A stretch of DNA of 64,000 nt from Marinococcus halophilus (GTDB lineage Bacteria > Bacillota > Bacilli > Bacillales > Marinococcaceae). The notes beneath the pieces are model-generated. The model saw only the letters and a program-made list of their open reading frames with translations, was not told the origin of the DNA and ran no database searches. Both the position numbers and the translations under genes were made by a program. The DNA lies in NCBI RefSeq assembly GCF_002265875.1, contig NZ_NPFA01000002.1, positions 62,157 to 126,156 on the forward strand, given 5' to 3'. Position 1 is the stretch's first letter, and each line of letters opens with the position of its first letter. Shown piece after piece: positions 23,134-31,445 of this stretch.

Positions 23134-24429
23134 TTACTGCTGTGTTAAACCGTGCAGGGAAGAGACAGAGCTGCCAACCTGGGAGATGGCCTGTTCCACC
23201 TCGTGCAGCTCCCGGATGAGCGAATGAACCTCTGTTTCTGCCTCGTTGCTCTGCTGGCGGCTTTTTGCCATTTCCTGCACGATGCCGTCAAACATGCTGT
23301 TAATCTCGTGAACCCGCTTTGTGCCGTCGCCGATCTGATTGTCCGCATTTTCAATATGGTTACTTACAAGCTGAATCTGGTCGTTGGTCTTCCGGACAAG
23401 ATCGGACACTGTATCTACTGATTTTTTTGTTTCACCAGCAAGCTTACGGACCTCAGTGGCAACAACCGCGAAACCACGCCCATGTTCTCCAGCCCTGGCA
23501 GATTCAATGGAGGCATTCAGAGCCAACAAATTTGTTTGCTCGGCGATTCCTGTAACGATGTTTGTGATATCATCAATTTTAGCTGCTATTGCTTTAAGTT
23601 CATTCGTTTCGGTACGCATAAAATCCATGAGCTCCTGCAGGCTTTTCATATGTTTTCCATGCTTTTCAAGCTCTTGCTTGCCTTCTTCAGAATGGGCGGC
23701 AGCGTCTGAACTGCTCTGAAAACTTTCTTTTGAAATCGTTACTACCCGGTTGGAGGTAGAGGTAAGCGTGGCTACAGAAGTACTCGTCTGGTCGAACACT
23801 TCCCGGAGCGAGCGGGTAGTGGCAGAGATCTGGCTGTACAGATGATCCTTTGCCGCCTGCTGCTCTTTGTGAAGCGTAAGGTGGGCTTCCTCATAGGCTT
23901 CAAGCACAAGCTGCTGCTCTAAGTTAATGATTTTTGTAACTGCGAGAACCGCCGGAAGAACATCAGCGCGATTAGCGAGGTGCTGATCGACGAAATATAA
24001 AATGGATTGTTCTATGTCTTGAAAGGAGGACATGTACCATTTAGGAAGCAGGCCGATATGAAGATGAACCTGGGCAATCTTCAGCCGTTTTTGAATGAAA
24101 CTATCATTCATGGTGCCTTGAAACATTTCCTGCACGTGGACAGCAAGGGTGCGGCTCAGCCGCGCGACCGAACTGTGCTCTTCAATGATAGCACGGAGTT
24201 GAGGCTCATCCTTAAGGTTACGATAAAAGGCCTCAACAATAGCATCAATGTTTTCAGCAATTACCGGCTGAAGCTCGGACAGTATATAGAGATCGTGGTT
24301 GGTTAAATGAATCAGTTGGAGCTGCCGGTGCAGGTCGCTGCCGGAGGCGATCCTGATCCGGCTGCCGGAATGGGTGTCTCCCGGAAATTGTGAAACTGGT
24401 GCAGATGATGATTTAGCTGAAAACAGCAT
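23134..24429 (-). CDS. hemAT: HemAT haem-based aerotaxis transducer
   Basis: A 431-residue soluble chemoreceptor, nearly the same length as B. subtilis HemAT. The N-terminal globin domain (about residues 30-185) binds haem and oxygen; the proximal His is in [21 protein letters not shown]. No transmembrane segment is present. The C-terminal half is an MCP signalling coiled coil with the hairpin tip around [13 protein letters not shown], which contacts CheA/CheW. The start is fixed by GGGAGGC 8 nt upstream. It directs movement relative to oxygen. The rest of the chemotaxis system is outside the window. Confidence 0.92.
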   Translation of the reverse strand: MLFSAKSSSAPVSQFPGDTHSGSRIRIASGSDLHRQLQLIHLTNHDLYILSELQPVIAENIDAIVEAFYRNLKDEPQLRAIIEEHSSVARLSRTLAVHVQEMFQGTMNDSFIQKRLKIAQVHLHIGLLPKWYMSSFQDIEQSILYFVDQHLANRADVLPAVLAVTKIINLEQQLVLEAYEEAHLTLHKEQQAAKDHLYSQISATTRSLREVFDQTSTSVATLTSTSNRVVTISKESFQSSSDAAAHSEEGKQELEKHGKHMKSLQELMDFMRTETNELKAIAAKIDDITNIVTGIAEQTNLLALNASIESARAGEHGRGFAVVATEVRKLAGETKKSVDTVSDLVRKTNDQIQLVSNHIENADNQIGDGTKRVHEINSMFDGIVQEMAKSRQQSNEAETEVHSLIRELHEVEQAISQVGSSVSSLHGLTQQ

Positions 24430-24545
24430 AATAAACAGCCTCCCGATGCAATGTGAGTATATGTAATAGAATATTTCTTATATCGGCTGCGGCCAGGTGG
24501 ATGTTCATGGAGAACTAAAATTTTTTTAGGGAGGAGGAATAAAAC

Positions 24546-24761
24546 ATGAAAAACAAAAAAATGTGGATAGCAGGGCTGTTGTCACTTCTTATACCGGGAG
24601 CAGGACAGGTGTATGTAAAAAAATATCTTTGGGCTATAATATTTTTCGTGCTATATGTGGGCCTGCTCATTACGGTGTATGTGCCGTCCATTTTTGTTGC
24701 CGCTATCGCTGTGGTGCATGCGGTGCAGATAGCAGGGAAGCAGGAGGCCCCCGGAAAGTAA
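24546..24761 (+). CDS. Small two-helix membrane protein (TM2-like)
   Basis: 71 residues with a GGGAGGAGG RBS. KKMWIAGLLSLLIPGAGQVYVKKYLWAI recalls the TM2-type pattern (Gly-rich PGAGQ-Y followed by a turn) and a second helix follows (IFFVLYVGLLITVY). Function unknown. A terminator hairpin follows at 24782. Confidence 0.65.
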   Translation: MKNKKMWIAGLLSLLIPGAGQVYVKKYLWAIIFFVLYVGLLITVYVPSIFVAAIAVVHAVQIAGKQEAPGK

Positions 24762-24781
24762 AGGGAAGGGATGCACAATGT

Positions 24782-24818
24782 AAAGAAGCCCCGGGTTTTT
24801 ATCCCTGGGCTTCTTTTT
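24782..24818. terminator. Bidirectional terminator
   Basis: AAGAAGCCC-GGG pairs with CCC-GGGCTTCTT, with T5 after it on the plus strand and A-rich sequence before it; it serves the small membrane gene and possibly the convergent macro-domain gene. Confidence 0.8.
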
Positions 24819-24821
24819 ATC

Positions 24822-25307
24822 CTATTCGGCTTCAAGTGCCTGAATGAATGTCTCATCAATATCAACAGCAATAAATTGGACTTCTCTTACATTATGAAGC
24901 AGCTCCCGGTAATAAATCGCTACAGTGTCGGGGTCAAGGCCGCCGGTCGCAGTACCGAGTGCCGGCAGGGCAACCCGGTAGATGTGATTCTCCTGGCAGT
25001 AACGTATCAACGCCTGCAGACAGGAATATACTACGTCATAATTCGACTTTTCCTCAGGTGCTTCCATGGTTACTAAGTGGATAATCTCTTCGTATGGAAG
25101 GCTGGCAGCTGTGGTAGTGTACAATTCACCACGCTTCGGCTTGTTTTTTTCGCAGTAGGCTACTGCTTCCTGTTCAATAGATTCTCCACCGGCCCCCTTG
25201 ATGGCAGCTGCAACTCCGCCGCCCATTGTTCCTTTGCCATTAGCAGCGTTGCAGATATAATCGACATTAGTAACGGTAGTAATATCTCCTCGTTTTGCAC
25301 TAAGCAT
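24822..25307 (-). CDS. Macro-domain protein
   Basis: A 161-residue stand-alone macro domain, which binds ADP-ribose and in many members removes acetyl or ADP-ribosyl groups. Visible signatures: GDIT near the start, ICNAANGKGTMGGGVAAAIKGAGG (ligand-binding loop with Asn and the Gly-rich segment) and VALPALGTATGGLDPD (second loop). GGAAGAGG lies upstream of the ATG. It is divergent from nothing obvious and followed by the amidohydrolase gene upstream on the same strand, 85 nt away; co-transcription is possible. Confidence 0.87.
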   Translation of the reverse strand: MLSAKRGDITTVTNVDYICNAANGKGTMGGGVAAAIKGAGGESIEQEAVAYCEKNKPKRGELYTTTAASLPYEEIIHLVTMEAPEEKSNYDVVYSCLQALIRYCQENHIYRVALPALGTATGGLDPDTVAIYYRELLHNVREVQFIAVDIDETFIQALEAE

Positions 25308-25392
25308 ACATCCTCTTCCTTTCCTTCTGCGCTATTTCTTCGTCATCAGCATATCAAATTTTCCTTCTGGCAGGGAGGAGATTGCTCATAAT

Positions 25393-26745
25393 TTATGCAA
25401 AAGAACTGGACATATACCGGGAAGCGCGCTGAAACAAATGCTTTGCTTCTTTATTTGCATCAGTTAACACACGGTGTTTATCCATAGTCTGCATCGCACG
25501 CTCTTCCATTACCACTCGTCCATTTACTATGGTTGTGTCAACCTGGTCTTTAGAAGCAGCATAAACGACGCGGGAATAAGGGTCCGCACCTTCACTCGGG
25601 TACGTGTGAAAATCATAAAGATCGATAATGGACAAATCTGCTTTTTTGCCAATTTCTATACTGCCAATCTCTTCTTCAAGGCCGACCGCCCTGGCGCCTT
25701 CGATGGTGGCCATGCGAAGGACCTGCCGGGCATTCATGGCTGTTGGACCGTAGGAAGGCTTGTGAATGAGCGCAGCCATCCGCATTTCCTGAAACATATC
25801 AAGTGTATTGTTGCACGGAGAGCCATCGGCCCCGAGGCTGACATTGTGATGGTGGTCGAGGAGGTCAGGAATTTCCGCAAACCCCGAAGCAAGCTTCATA
25901 TTGGAGCTCGGACAATGGCTTATATGGGCGCCCTTCTGTTTGATTATCTGTTTTTCATGATCATTAAGCCAAACGCAGTGGGCAAGAATAAGGCGGGGAT
26001 GAACAAGGCCGAGATGATCTAAATACGCCACGTTGCGCATCCCGGTGTCAGCCTCGACAATGTCTATTTCCCCCTGACTTTCCGAAGCGTGGGTGTGGAC
26101 GTATGCATCGTAATGGTTGGAAAGACGGGAAACTTCCCGCAGTAATGGTTCAGAGCAGGAAACAACGAACCGAGGGGAAAACGCATAACGTATTCTATTA
26201 TTATCCCGGCCATGCCATTTTTCATACAAATCGGCGCTTTCCTGCACGGACCGGCTTGTAGTTTCAAGCAGGGGGGCAGGCAGTTCATCGCCTTTGTCCA
26301 TCATTACTTTTCCCGACAACGCCCGGATGCCGGAGGCTTCTATAGCTTCAAAAGCTGCGTTAGTATGATGAACGGTTTCCATATCGACGATCGTCGTGGT
26401 ACCGCTTCGAAGCAGTTCTCCGATGCCGAGCATTGCTGAAGCGTAAATAGAGTCGGGAGTATGGGCAGCCTCCATCGGCCAAATGCGTTCTTTCAGCCAA
26501 TCCATTAACTCAAGGTCATCCGCCTGACTGCGAAACAGGGCCTGGCACAAATGGATATGAGTATGAATGAAGCCGGGAAGGATGGTACGCCCGTGGGCTT
26601 CGATAATTTTTTCTCCGGGATAGGGAGTTAACGAGGAACTGATTTCTTTAATATATTCATTTTCAATCCGTATGTCGCCATGTACAATATCGTTGTTTTC
26701 GTTCATCGTCATGATTTCAGCCTGCCGTATTAAAATCGTTGTCAT
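25393..26745 (-). CDS. Amidohydrolase, guanine/purine-type deaminase under riboswitch control
   Basis: A 450-residue metal-dependent deaminase. GFIHTHIHLCQALFRSQADD carries the HxH metal ligands, HTHASE and ILAHCVW the next His residues, and LGADGSPCNN the metal-binding Asp. The family includes guanine, 8-oxoguanine, SAH/MTA and triazine deaminases, and sequence alone does not separate them. Its leader holds a guanine-class riboswitch with terminator, which argues for a guanine-related substrate. The start at 26745 (MTTILIRQ) is set by AAAGGAG; the frame is open upstream into the terminator hairpin and is not used. Deamination of guanine to xanthine would let the cell use it as a nitrogen source. 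Confidence 0.85.
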   Translation of the reverse strand: MTTILIRQAEIMTMNENNDIVHGDIRIENEYIKEISSSLTPYPGEKIIEAHGRTILPGFIHTHIHLCQALFRSQADDLELMDWLKERIWPMEAAHTPDSIYASAMLGIGELLRSGTTTIVDMETVHHTNAAFEAIEASGIRALSGKVMMDKGDELPAPLLETTSRSVQESADLYEKWHGRDNNRIRYAFSPRFVVSCSEPLLREVSRLSNHYDAYVHTHASESQGEIDIVEADTGMRNVAYLDHLGLVHPRLILAHCVWLNDHEKQIIKQKGAHISHCPSSNMKLASGFAEIPDLLDHHHNVSLGADGSPCNNTLDMFQEMRMAALIHKPSYGPTAMNARQVLRMATIEGARAVGLEEEIGSIEIGKKADLSIIDLYDFHTYPSEGADPYSRVVYAASKDQVDTTIVNGRVVMEERAMQTMDKHRVLTDANKEAKHLFQRASRYMSSSFA

Positions 26746-26767
26746 TGTAAACACTCCTTTATATGCA

Positions 26768-26804
26768 TAAAAAACGAAGAACGCCCGCAAAAGGCGTTCT
26801 TCGT
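26768..26804 (-). terminator. Riboswitch-controlled terminator
   Basis: Perfect 12-bp stem (26774-26785 with 26793-26804) followed on the minus strand by T6, 22 nt before the deaminase RBS. Its 5' arm is the 3' strand of riboswitch stem P1. Confidence 0.88.
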
Positions 26805-26863
26805 AGTTGGAAATTACGGTTCCCAGTAGAAACGTTCAACCCAATTGTTGAATATATACGAAG
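26799..26863 (-). promoter_or_regulatory. Guanine-class (purine) riboswitch aptamer
   Basis: On the minus strand, P1 is CTTCGTA (26863-26857) with TACGAAG (26805-26799). J1/2 is TATAT-like, P2 TTCAAC/GTTGAA closes a loop ending in GG, J2/3 is GTTTCTAC, and P3 TGGGA/TTCCA closes loop ACCGTAA with the CC needed for the loop-loop contact. J3/1 reads AACTACG, with C at the specificity position, the guanine type. P1 shares its 3' strand with the terminator stem, so ligand binding should block termination, giving an ON switch like the adenine switch of pbuE rather than the OFF switch of xpt. Confidence 0.85.
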
Positions 26864-27058
26864 GGTAATTGATAATACCTGCATCGTACCGGGGAATCTA
26901 ATAAACTTCAATACATTTGGAAGAAAATATGACCAATGATTTACTCGGCTGTACTCATATGGGGGAAGAAATTTCAGAAAATATTTGCCGCCGAGAGTGA
27001 ACTAAGGCAGCAATGGGTATAGGAAAAGCAACAAAACTATTCCAGAGGAGAATAAATT

Positions 27059-27946
27059 ATGGAGAAAACAGCCATTATTACTGGAGCAAACACAGGAATG
27101 GGCTTTGAGACGGCGAAACAGCTTGCCGTAAAAGGGTTTAATATTATTATGGCCGTCCGGGATGAAAAGCGCGGAGGAGAGGCCATGAGACAGATAAAAG
27201 CCAGTACCGGTGCTTCACGGGTACGTGTGATGCGCTGTGACCTGTCTTCGCTAACGGACATACATACCTTTGTGCGCCAGCTCGAGCAGATTATTCCCTG
27301 TGTGGATGTATTAGTGAATAATGCCGGTGTAGTAGCGCTGAAAAGAGAAGTTACCGAAGACGGATTTGAGAGTATGATTGGGGTAAATCATCTAGGGCAT
27401 TTTGCCTTGACACTTCAGCTTCTTCCGCTTCTGGAATGCTCTACAGACGAGGCGAGAATTGTTAATGTTTCATCAGGAGCACACAAATACGGACGCATTC
27501 ATTTCCCGGATCCTCATTTGACGAGAAGGTATGGTACATGGAGAGGGTACGCCCAGTCAAAACTGGCGAATATTTTATTTACATATGCCCTTGCTGCACG
27601 TCTGGAACAGACAGACATTCGAGTTAACGCCCTGCACCCCGGTGGAGTAAGTACTATGCTTGGTGTGGATCGGTCAACAGGGTTTGGAAGCCGCATTCAC
27701 CAGGTCATTCAGCCGATGCTGCGCACGGCTGCAGAAGGAGCAGAAACAGCAGTTTATCTGTCTGTTTCCCGGGAAGTGCACGGTGTACATGGAAAGTATT
27801 TTATCGATTCGTTTGAAGAAGAGACCGCTTTGCACGCACGCGATAAAGAACTCCAGGAAAAGATGTGGGAATGGAGCATGGAACAGACAAATATTGAACG
27901 GCTGCTTGAAAAGGAATGGGTGGAGAAGCTTGAACGCGAAAAATAA
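27059..27946 (+). CDS. Short-chain dehydrogenase/reductase
   Basis: A 295-residue classical SDR resembling the retinol dehydrogenase/WW-domain oxidoreductase group. Motifs: TGANTGMGFETA (cofactor), VNNAGVVA, NVSSGAHKYG (catalytic Ser) and YAQSKLAN (Tyr-Lys). The substrate is unknown. The start has GAGGAG upstream. It is divergent from the riboswitch-deaminase gene; 26864-27058 between them holds the presumed promoters of both, without a clear operator. An elongated charged C-terminal helix (KELQEKMWEWSMEQTNIERL) is typical of this subgroup. Confidence 0.87.
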   Translation: MEKTAIITGANTGMGFETAKQLAVKGFNIIMAVRDEKRGGEAMRQIKASTGASRVRVMRCDLSSLTDIHTFVRQLEQIIPCVDVLVNNAGVVALKREVTEDGFESMIGVNHLGHFALTLQLLPLLECSTDEARIVNVSSGAHKYGRIHFPDPHLTRRYGTWRGYAQSKLANILFTYALAARLEQTDIRVNALHPGGVSTMLGVDRSTGFGSRIHQVIQPMLRTAAEGAETAVYLSVSREVHGVHGKYFIDSFEEETALHARDKELQEKMWEWSMEQTNIERLLEKEWVEKLEREK

Positions 27947-28022
27947 TAAGACTGCTTTATTTTTTTGATTATGTATTTTAAAATATATTAAATACAAGCA
28001 TTAACAGAAAGGGTTATTGGCG

Positions 28023-28853
28023 TTGAGCAAACAATTGTACGATTTCATGTTAAGCCATGCGGAAGAGATCGTGAATACATGGATGGAAGATATTGAAGCG
28101 CAGTCGGAAGCTATTTACCCGAACGATGCTGAGCGGAGAGAAGCCTTTCGGGAACGATTAAATGGGTTCATTCAGGAAACAGCTAAAGCTGTAATAGGGG
28201 AGGAGCCATCGCTTACTGACTGGGCACAGCTTACGGCGATGGACGGGCTTGAAAACCAGGGGCCGAGATTCTATTCTGTGGAGTTTTTCAGAGTTGGCCG
28301 TGTTGACCTATGGAATCGTTTATCCCAGTACATCAAAGAGAGGGAAGATGAGCTTTCCCCACTGAAGGTGGCAGAATGGGCGGAGCAGATCCATTCGGTA
28401 TTTGAAAAGGGACTGGAGCTTGTAAACCAGTACTACTATCAGATGAACGAAGCGCAGCTGGAGGCCCAGCAGCAGATGATGGTGGAGCTGAGTGTACCAA
28501 TTATTAAATTGATCGAAGATATTGGCGTGCTCCCGCTAGTCGGGGAGATTGACACGCACCGGGCAAAGATGATCGAAGACGTGACTCTTTCCGAGGTAGC
28601 AAAGCTTGAGCTTGATGTACTGATTATTGATATGTCCGGCGTGCCGATTATCGATACAATGGTAGCCCAGCAGTTGTTCAATCTTCACCATGGACTGAGC
28701 TTAATCGGAACAGAAATCATTATTACCGGCATTCGGCCGGAGATCGCAGAAACGGCCGTGCGGCTGGGGATCGATTTCAGCAAAGTAAAAACTTTTGCCC
28801 ATCTGCAGCAGGCACTGGAACAGAAAGTGAATATTCAAATGAAAAACTCCTAG
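28023..28853 (+). CDS. RsbR-type stressosome co-antagonist
   Basis: A 276-residue protein with an N-terminal non-haem globin-like sensor half (about residues 1-140) and a C-terminal STAS domain (about 150-270). The STAS part has VGEIDTHRAKM and IIDMSGVPIIDTMVAQQL; the Thr residues in these two segments correspond to the sites phosphorylated by RsbT in RsbR. Such proteins form the stressosome with RsbS and control sigma-B activation. TTG 28023 is preferred to TTG 28017 because AAAGGG lies 9 nt upstream. No rsbS/rsbT is nearby, so it is an orphan paralogue that would join a complex encoded elsewhere. Confidence 0.87.
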   Translation: MSKQLYDFMLSHAEEIVNTWMEDIEAQSEAIYPNDAERREAFRERLNGFIQETAKAVIGEEPSLTDWAQLTAMDGLENQGPRFYSVEFFRVGRVDLWNRLSQYIKEREDELSPLKVAEWAEQIHSVFEKGLELVNQYYYQMNEAQLEAQQQMMVELSVPIIKLIEDIGVLPLVGEIDTHRAKMIEDVTLSEVAKLELDVLIIDMSGVPIIDTMVAQQLFNLHHGLSLIGTEIIITGIRPEIAETAVRLGIDFSKVKTFAHLQQALEQKVNIQMKNS

Positions 28854-28867
28854 ACATAGAGCCGCAA

Positions 28868-28902
28868 AAAAAGCCCTTTGCAAAATACTGCAAAGGGCTT
28901 TC
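28868..28902. terminator. Bidirectional terminator
   Basis: AAAGCCCTTTGCA pairs with TGCAAAGGGCTTT (loop AAATAC), A7 before and T's after; it separates the convergent RsbR and IDEAL genes. Confidence 0.85.
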
Positions 28903-28919
28903 GTAATGTCAATGCCTGC

Positions 28920-29285
28920 CTAGTATTCGCTGTAATTTGACAGCGCATAGGAAGAATCGTTGGAAGACCGGACATTAGTTTTATTATTCAATTCGGAAGT
29001 GAGCTCCAGGAACCATTGTTTGTCATTGGTAACCAGGGCAAGATCAATCAGGTCGTACAGCTCGTCTTCAGAAACGGGCTGGACAGTATTCAGCTTGTTT
29101 ACTTTGTGAAGCAGCAGTTCAGCGGATTTTTCCATAATATCTTCATTATCAGAAGAAATAACTTTTACTTTGATTGTTTGATAAGATTCTTCAATTGCTT
29201 CGACATAACCTACTACCAATTCACCATAAATAGTGGTTCCTCGAACCCAATCTCCTACCGAAATAATATCGTTTGTTGGTAACAT
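28920..29285 (-). CDS. IDEAL-domain protein
   Basis: A 121-residue protein. The N-terminal part (about 1-60, ISVGDWVRGTTIYGELVVGYVEAIEE) looks like a small SH3-like barrel (KOW type), and residues about 75-100 (LYDLIDLALVTNDKQWFLELT) are an IDEAL domain, a short helical motif found in Firmicutes. The tail is Ser/Asn-rich and probably disordered. IDEAL domains mediate protein contacts in some regulators; no specific role can be given. An AGGAGG RBS is just upstream. Confidence 0.75.
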   Translation of the reverse strand: MLPTNDIISVGDWVRGTTIYGELVVGYVEAIEESYQTIKVKVISSDNEDIMEKSAELLLHKVNKLNTVQPVSEDELYDLIDLALVTNDKQWFLELTSELNNKTNVRSSNDSSYALSNYSEY

Positions 29286-29387
29286 TCGCGTAACCTCCTA
29301 AGGATTACATATTAATTAATAGTGCTGTAATCTGAATTATCTATAACTATACATTTCCCTGTTTTTTATTGCAAAAACATTGCTCAG

Positions 29388-29798
29388 TTAATTTGTTATA
29401 CATTTTTTGAGCATATCAGCAATCGTGTATTGATCGAGGTGCTCTCCAAATACGCTTTCTCCGTCCGAAAAAACACCGCCAAGCACATGCTTCATGTTAG
29501 CCCCTACGTCGCATGAAGGGTTTTCCTCAGGGCAACGGGGCTGCAGAGTACCCTTTGACGTAATCTGGTACACATCCCATAAGGTGACAGCTTCTGGTGG
29601 CCTGGAAAGGACAAAGCCGCCGCCAGCGCCTTCCTTGGACCGAATCAACCCATGCTGCTTCAACAAGCTTAACACTTTCCGTATCCGCACCGGATGCACG
29701 GAGGCGCTCTCAGCAATGAAAGAACTGGATGCAGCCCTTTCAGACTGATGAGCAAGCAGGGTTAAGCTGTGTACGGCTAAAGAAAAGTGGCTGTTCAT
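29388..29798 (-). CDS. Rrf2-family transcription regulator
   Basis: A 136-residue winged-helix regulator: SLAVHSLTLLAHQ, then the recognition region ASVHPVRIRKVLSLLKQHGLI and the wing SKEGAGGGFVLSRPPEAVTL. Only two Cys are present in the loop CPEENPSCD, not the three-Cys cluster of iron-sulfur members, so it is closer to the YwnA/CymR-like, cluster-free branch. A perfect 8-bp inverted repeat (ACTGTAAT/ATTACAGT, 29837-29859) lies just upstream of its start and is a likely autoregulatory operator. The target genes are not evident here. Confidence 0.85.
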   Translation of the reverse strand: MNSHFSLAVHSLTLLAHQSERAASSSFIAESASVHPVRIRKVLSLLKQHGLIRSKEGAGGGFVLSRPPEAVTLWDVYQITSKGTLQPRCPEENPSCDVGANMKHVLGGVFSDGESVFGEHLDQYTIADMLKKCITN

Positions 29799-29836
29799 AC
29801 ATATCTCTCCGGTTAAAAAGATTTATTAATGTTTAT

Positions 29837-29859
29837 ACTGTAATTATAAATATTACAGT
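29837..29859. promoter_or_regulatory. Inverted repeat, likely Rrf2 operator
   Basis: ACTGTAAT, 7-nt spacer, ATTACAGT; perfect dyad 39 nt upstream of the Rrf2 start and in the AT-rich promoter region. Confidence 0.6.
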
Positions 29860-29931
29860 TTTATTTGTCAAATGCAATTAATTCTATTGATATATCGAAG
29901 CGAGCGGCAGCGAGTTATTTCCTAATTTTGC

Positions 29932-30336
29932 ATGCCTGAATTTCGCCTTGCCGAAGCTGGAGTAGCCGGAAAGACAATAGCCATTAAGGCAGGACATAGC
30001 GGGCATGAACCCGGAGCTGTTAGGGACGGTGTATATGAAAAAGAACTGGTACACGATGTTGCAGTTCGTACGAAAGAAAGGCGGGAGCAGGGAGGGACAG
30101 AAGTGATTCTGACGCGCTCCGGCGACAGCTATGCAGAACTAAAGGAACGAGCGCGGCTTGCCAATGAAGCAGGAGCGGATTCATTTGTCAGCATTCATGC
30201 AAACGCAGCTTCTGCTGATGGTTCAGAAACCTATTGTTTTGTAACAAATGCAGAGGAAGCCGTGGATATGAAGAAAAGCTCTTTCCGAAATGAAGCAGCC
30301 AACGCGATCTATCTGGGCTTGAATGAATACCATTAA
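29932..30336 (+). pseudogene. Decayed N-acetylmuramoyl-L-alanine amidase (Amidase_3)
   Basis: 134 residues that match only the first two thirds of an Amidase_3 (LytC/CwlM-like) catalytic domain: AIKAGHSGHEPGAVRDGVYEKEL, EVILTRSGDSYAELKERARLANEAGADSFVSIHANA. The usual LDAGHGG has become IKAGHSG, the C-terminal third with the second catalytic Glu is missing, there is no signal peptide, and the first ATG has no ribosome binding site. It is best read as a gene remnant. A holin-like gene lies 540 nt further on, so both may be remains of a lysis cassette. Confidence 0.7.
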
Positions 30337-30373
30337 TTCTCTGAACATGAGATTAGAATTCGTGTATCTGTTC

Positions 30374-30383
30374 ATGGTATAAT
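30374..30383 (+). promoter_or_regulatory. Extended -10 promoter
   Basis: ATGGTATAAT: perfect TATAAT (30378-30383) with the TG extension, 62 nt before the 88-aa gene. No good -35. Confidence 0.55.
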
Positions 30384-30444
30384 ATAAATCTATCCATGCA
30401 TTGCATTATTCCGTGTCATTGATCCTAGGAGAAGGAGTGAAGAC

Positions 30445-30711
30445 ATGAAAACATTTGAAGAGGTGGTCCGTACTTTAGCGGATATAGAAATGCAGTCTGT
30501 TGCTCAAACGAGATCAAGACACGAATTCCAGAGTGAGCGCGAATATTACTCTCATTTTCTCCGCAATAAAGATCTCTCCTTTTATTTGGACACAGTAGAG
30601 GAAATGTATCCACTAGAGGCGAAAACCTACGGGGCAGAAGAGATTGTCCGGGGAATGGCTGCATATATCGAAGCAGGGGCTATGCCTGACCGGGAGCCGT
30701 TGACCGAATAA
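30445..30711 (+). CDS. Hypothetical protein (88 aa)
   Basis: An 88-residue acidic, helical protein with AGGAGAAGGAG before ATG 30445 and a good extended -10 promoter. It is rich in Glu, Tyr and Arg (SRHEFQSEREYYSHFLRN). No family is recognised. A terminator follows at about 30760. Confidence 0.65.
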   Translation: MKTFEEVVRTLADIEMQSVAQTRSRHEFQSEREYYSHFLRNKDLSFYLDTVEEMYPLEAKTYGAEEIVRGMAAYIEAGAMPDREPLTE

Positions 30712-30757
30712 AGCCGCAGCGGAGAAAACAAAAACTGAATTGAAAATTATAAATGAT

Positions 30758-30786
30758 GAACCCGGGGACTCCGGGTTCTTTTTATT
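30758..30786 (+). terminator. Intrinsic terminator
   Basis: AACCCGG/CCGGGTT hairpin followed by CTTTTTATT. Confidence 0.85.
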
Positions 30787-30873
30787 GTACAGAATTTTTT
30801 GGGAAAGATGGTTTACTAATCACCTTCCTGATGCCTTTTAAAGAAAGCATAATAAACAAAAGGAGGCATTAAC

Positions 30874-31161
30874 TTGGAAGTGAGTCCGGAATTTCTTCTG
30901 TACATGTCGTTTATTGGAACAGCCAGTACCGCTTTGATGGAGCTATTAAAGCGGGTGGCGCCGGTGCCTATCAAGTATATACCTCTTTTCACGCTTGGAA
31001 TTGGGGTGGTGCTGGCATTAATGCCTTTTCCATTCGTAAATGCAGTTTTGGCGGAGCGTGTATGGGCAGGGGTACTCGCCGGCCTGGGAGGCACTGGCAT
31101 GTTTGAGAACCTAAAGCAAAGCAACCGGACAAAGGAAGCGCAACGTAAAAATCATTTATAG
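30874..31161 (+). CDS. Holin-like small membrane protein
   Basis: 95 residues from a TTG with AAAGGAGG 7 nt upstream. Three hydrophobic segments (about residues 7-24, 32-55, 60-78) and a charged tail (NLKQSNRTKEAQRKNH) fit a class of phage holins (phage_holin_5-like pattern), pore formers that release lysins. It stands alone outside a prophage, after an amidase remnant, so it could be a domesticated or residual lysis gene. The family call rests on topology and general resemblance. Confidence 0.5.
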   Translation: MEVSPEFLLYMSFIGTASTALMELLKRVAPVPIKYIPLFTLGIGVVLALMPFPFVNAVLAERVWAGVLAGLGGTGMFENLKQSNRTKEAQRKNHL

Positions 31162-31219
31162 GGACCGGTAAATATTGTGTTGTCTCAATCTTTTTTCCTT
31201 GTTCAGAAAACTTTTTCAT

Positions 31220-31248
31220 TTGCCGGAACAGGGAAATTTTTATATAAT
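31220..31248 (+). promoter_or_regulatory. Promoter of trhO
   Basis: TTGCCG (31220-31225), 17-nt spacer, perfect TATAAT (31243-31248), giving a leader of about 190 nt. Confidence 0.7.
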
Positions 31249-31265
31249 ATGTCTGCACACCAAGA

Positions 31266-31297
31266 AACCCCGCTGATGAAGCAGGGACTTTTTTATG
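31266..31297 (+). terminator. Hairpin with T tract in the trhO leader
   Basis: CCCCGCT/AGCAGGG stem followed by CTTTTTT, downstream of the promoter at 31243 and 150 nt before the start. It could be a terminator for the holin gene or an attenuator for trhO. Confidence 0.55.
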
Positions 31298-31445
31298 TGG
31301 ACGAAAGGGCCGAGTTCCTGTTATGAAAGACATGCCTTATTATCAGAAGGATAGAAAAGTGACTTTTGTGTGCCAACGTGTTCCGATTGCAAGACGGAAG
31401 ACGAGGAATGTATCTTGCAAATATATTCCGGATAGGTGAGAACAA

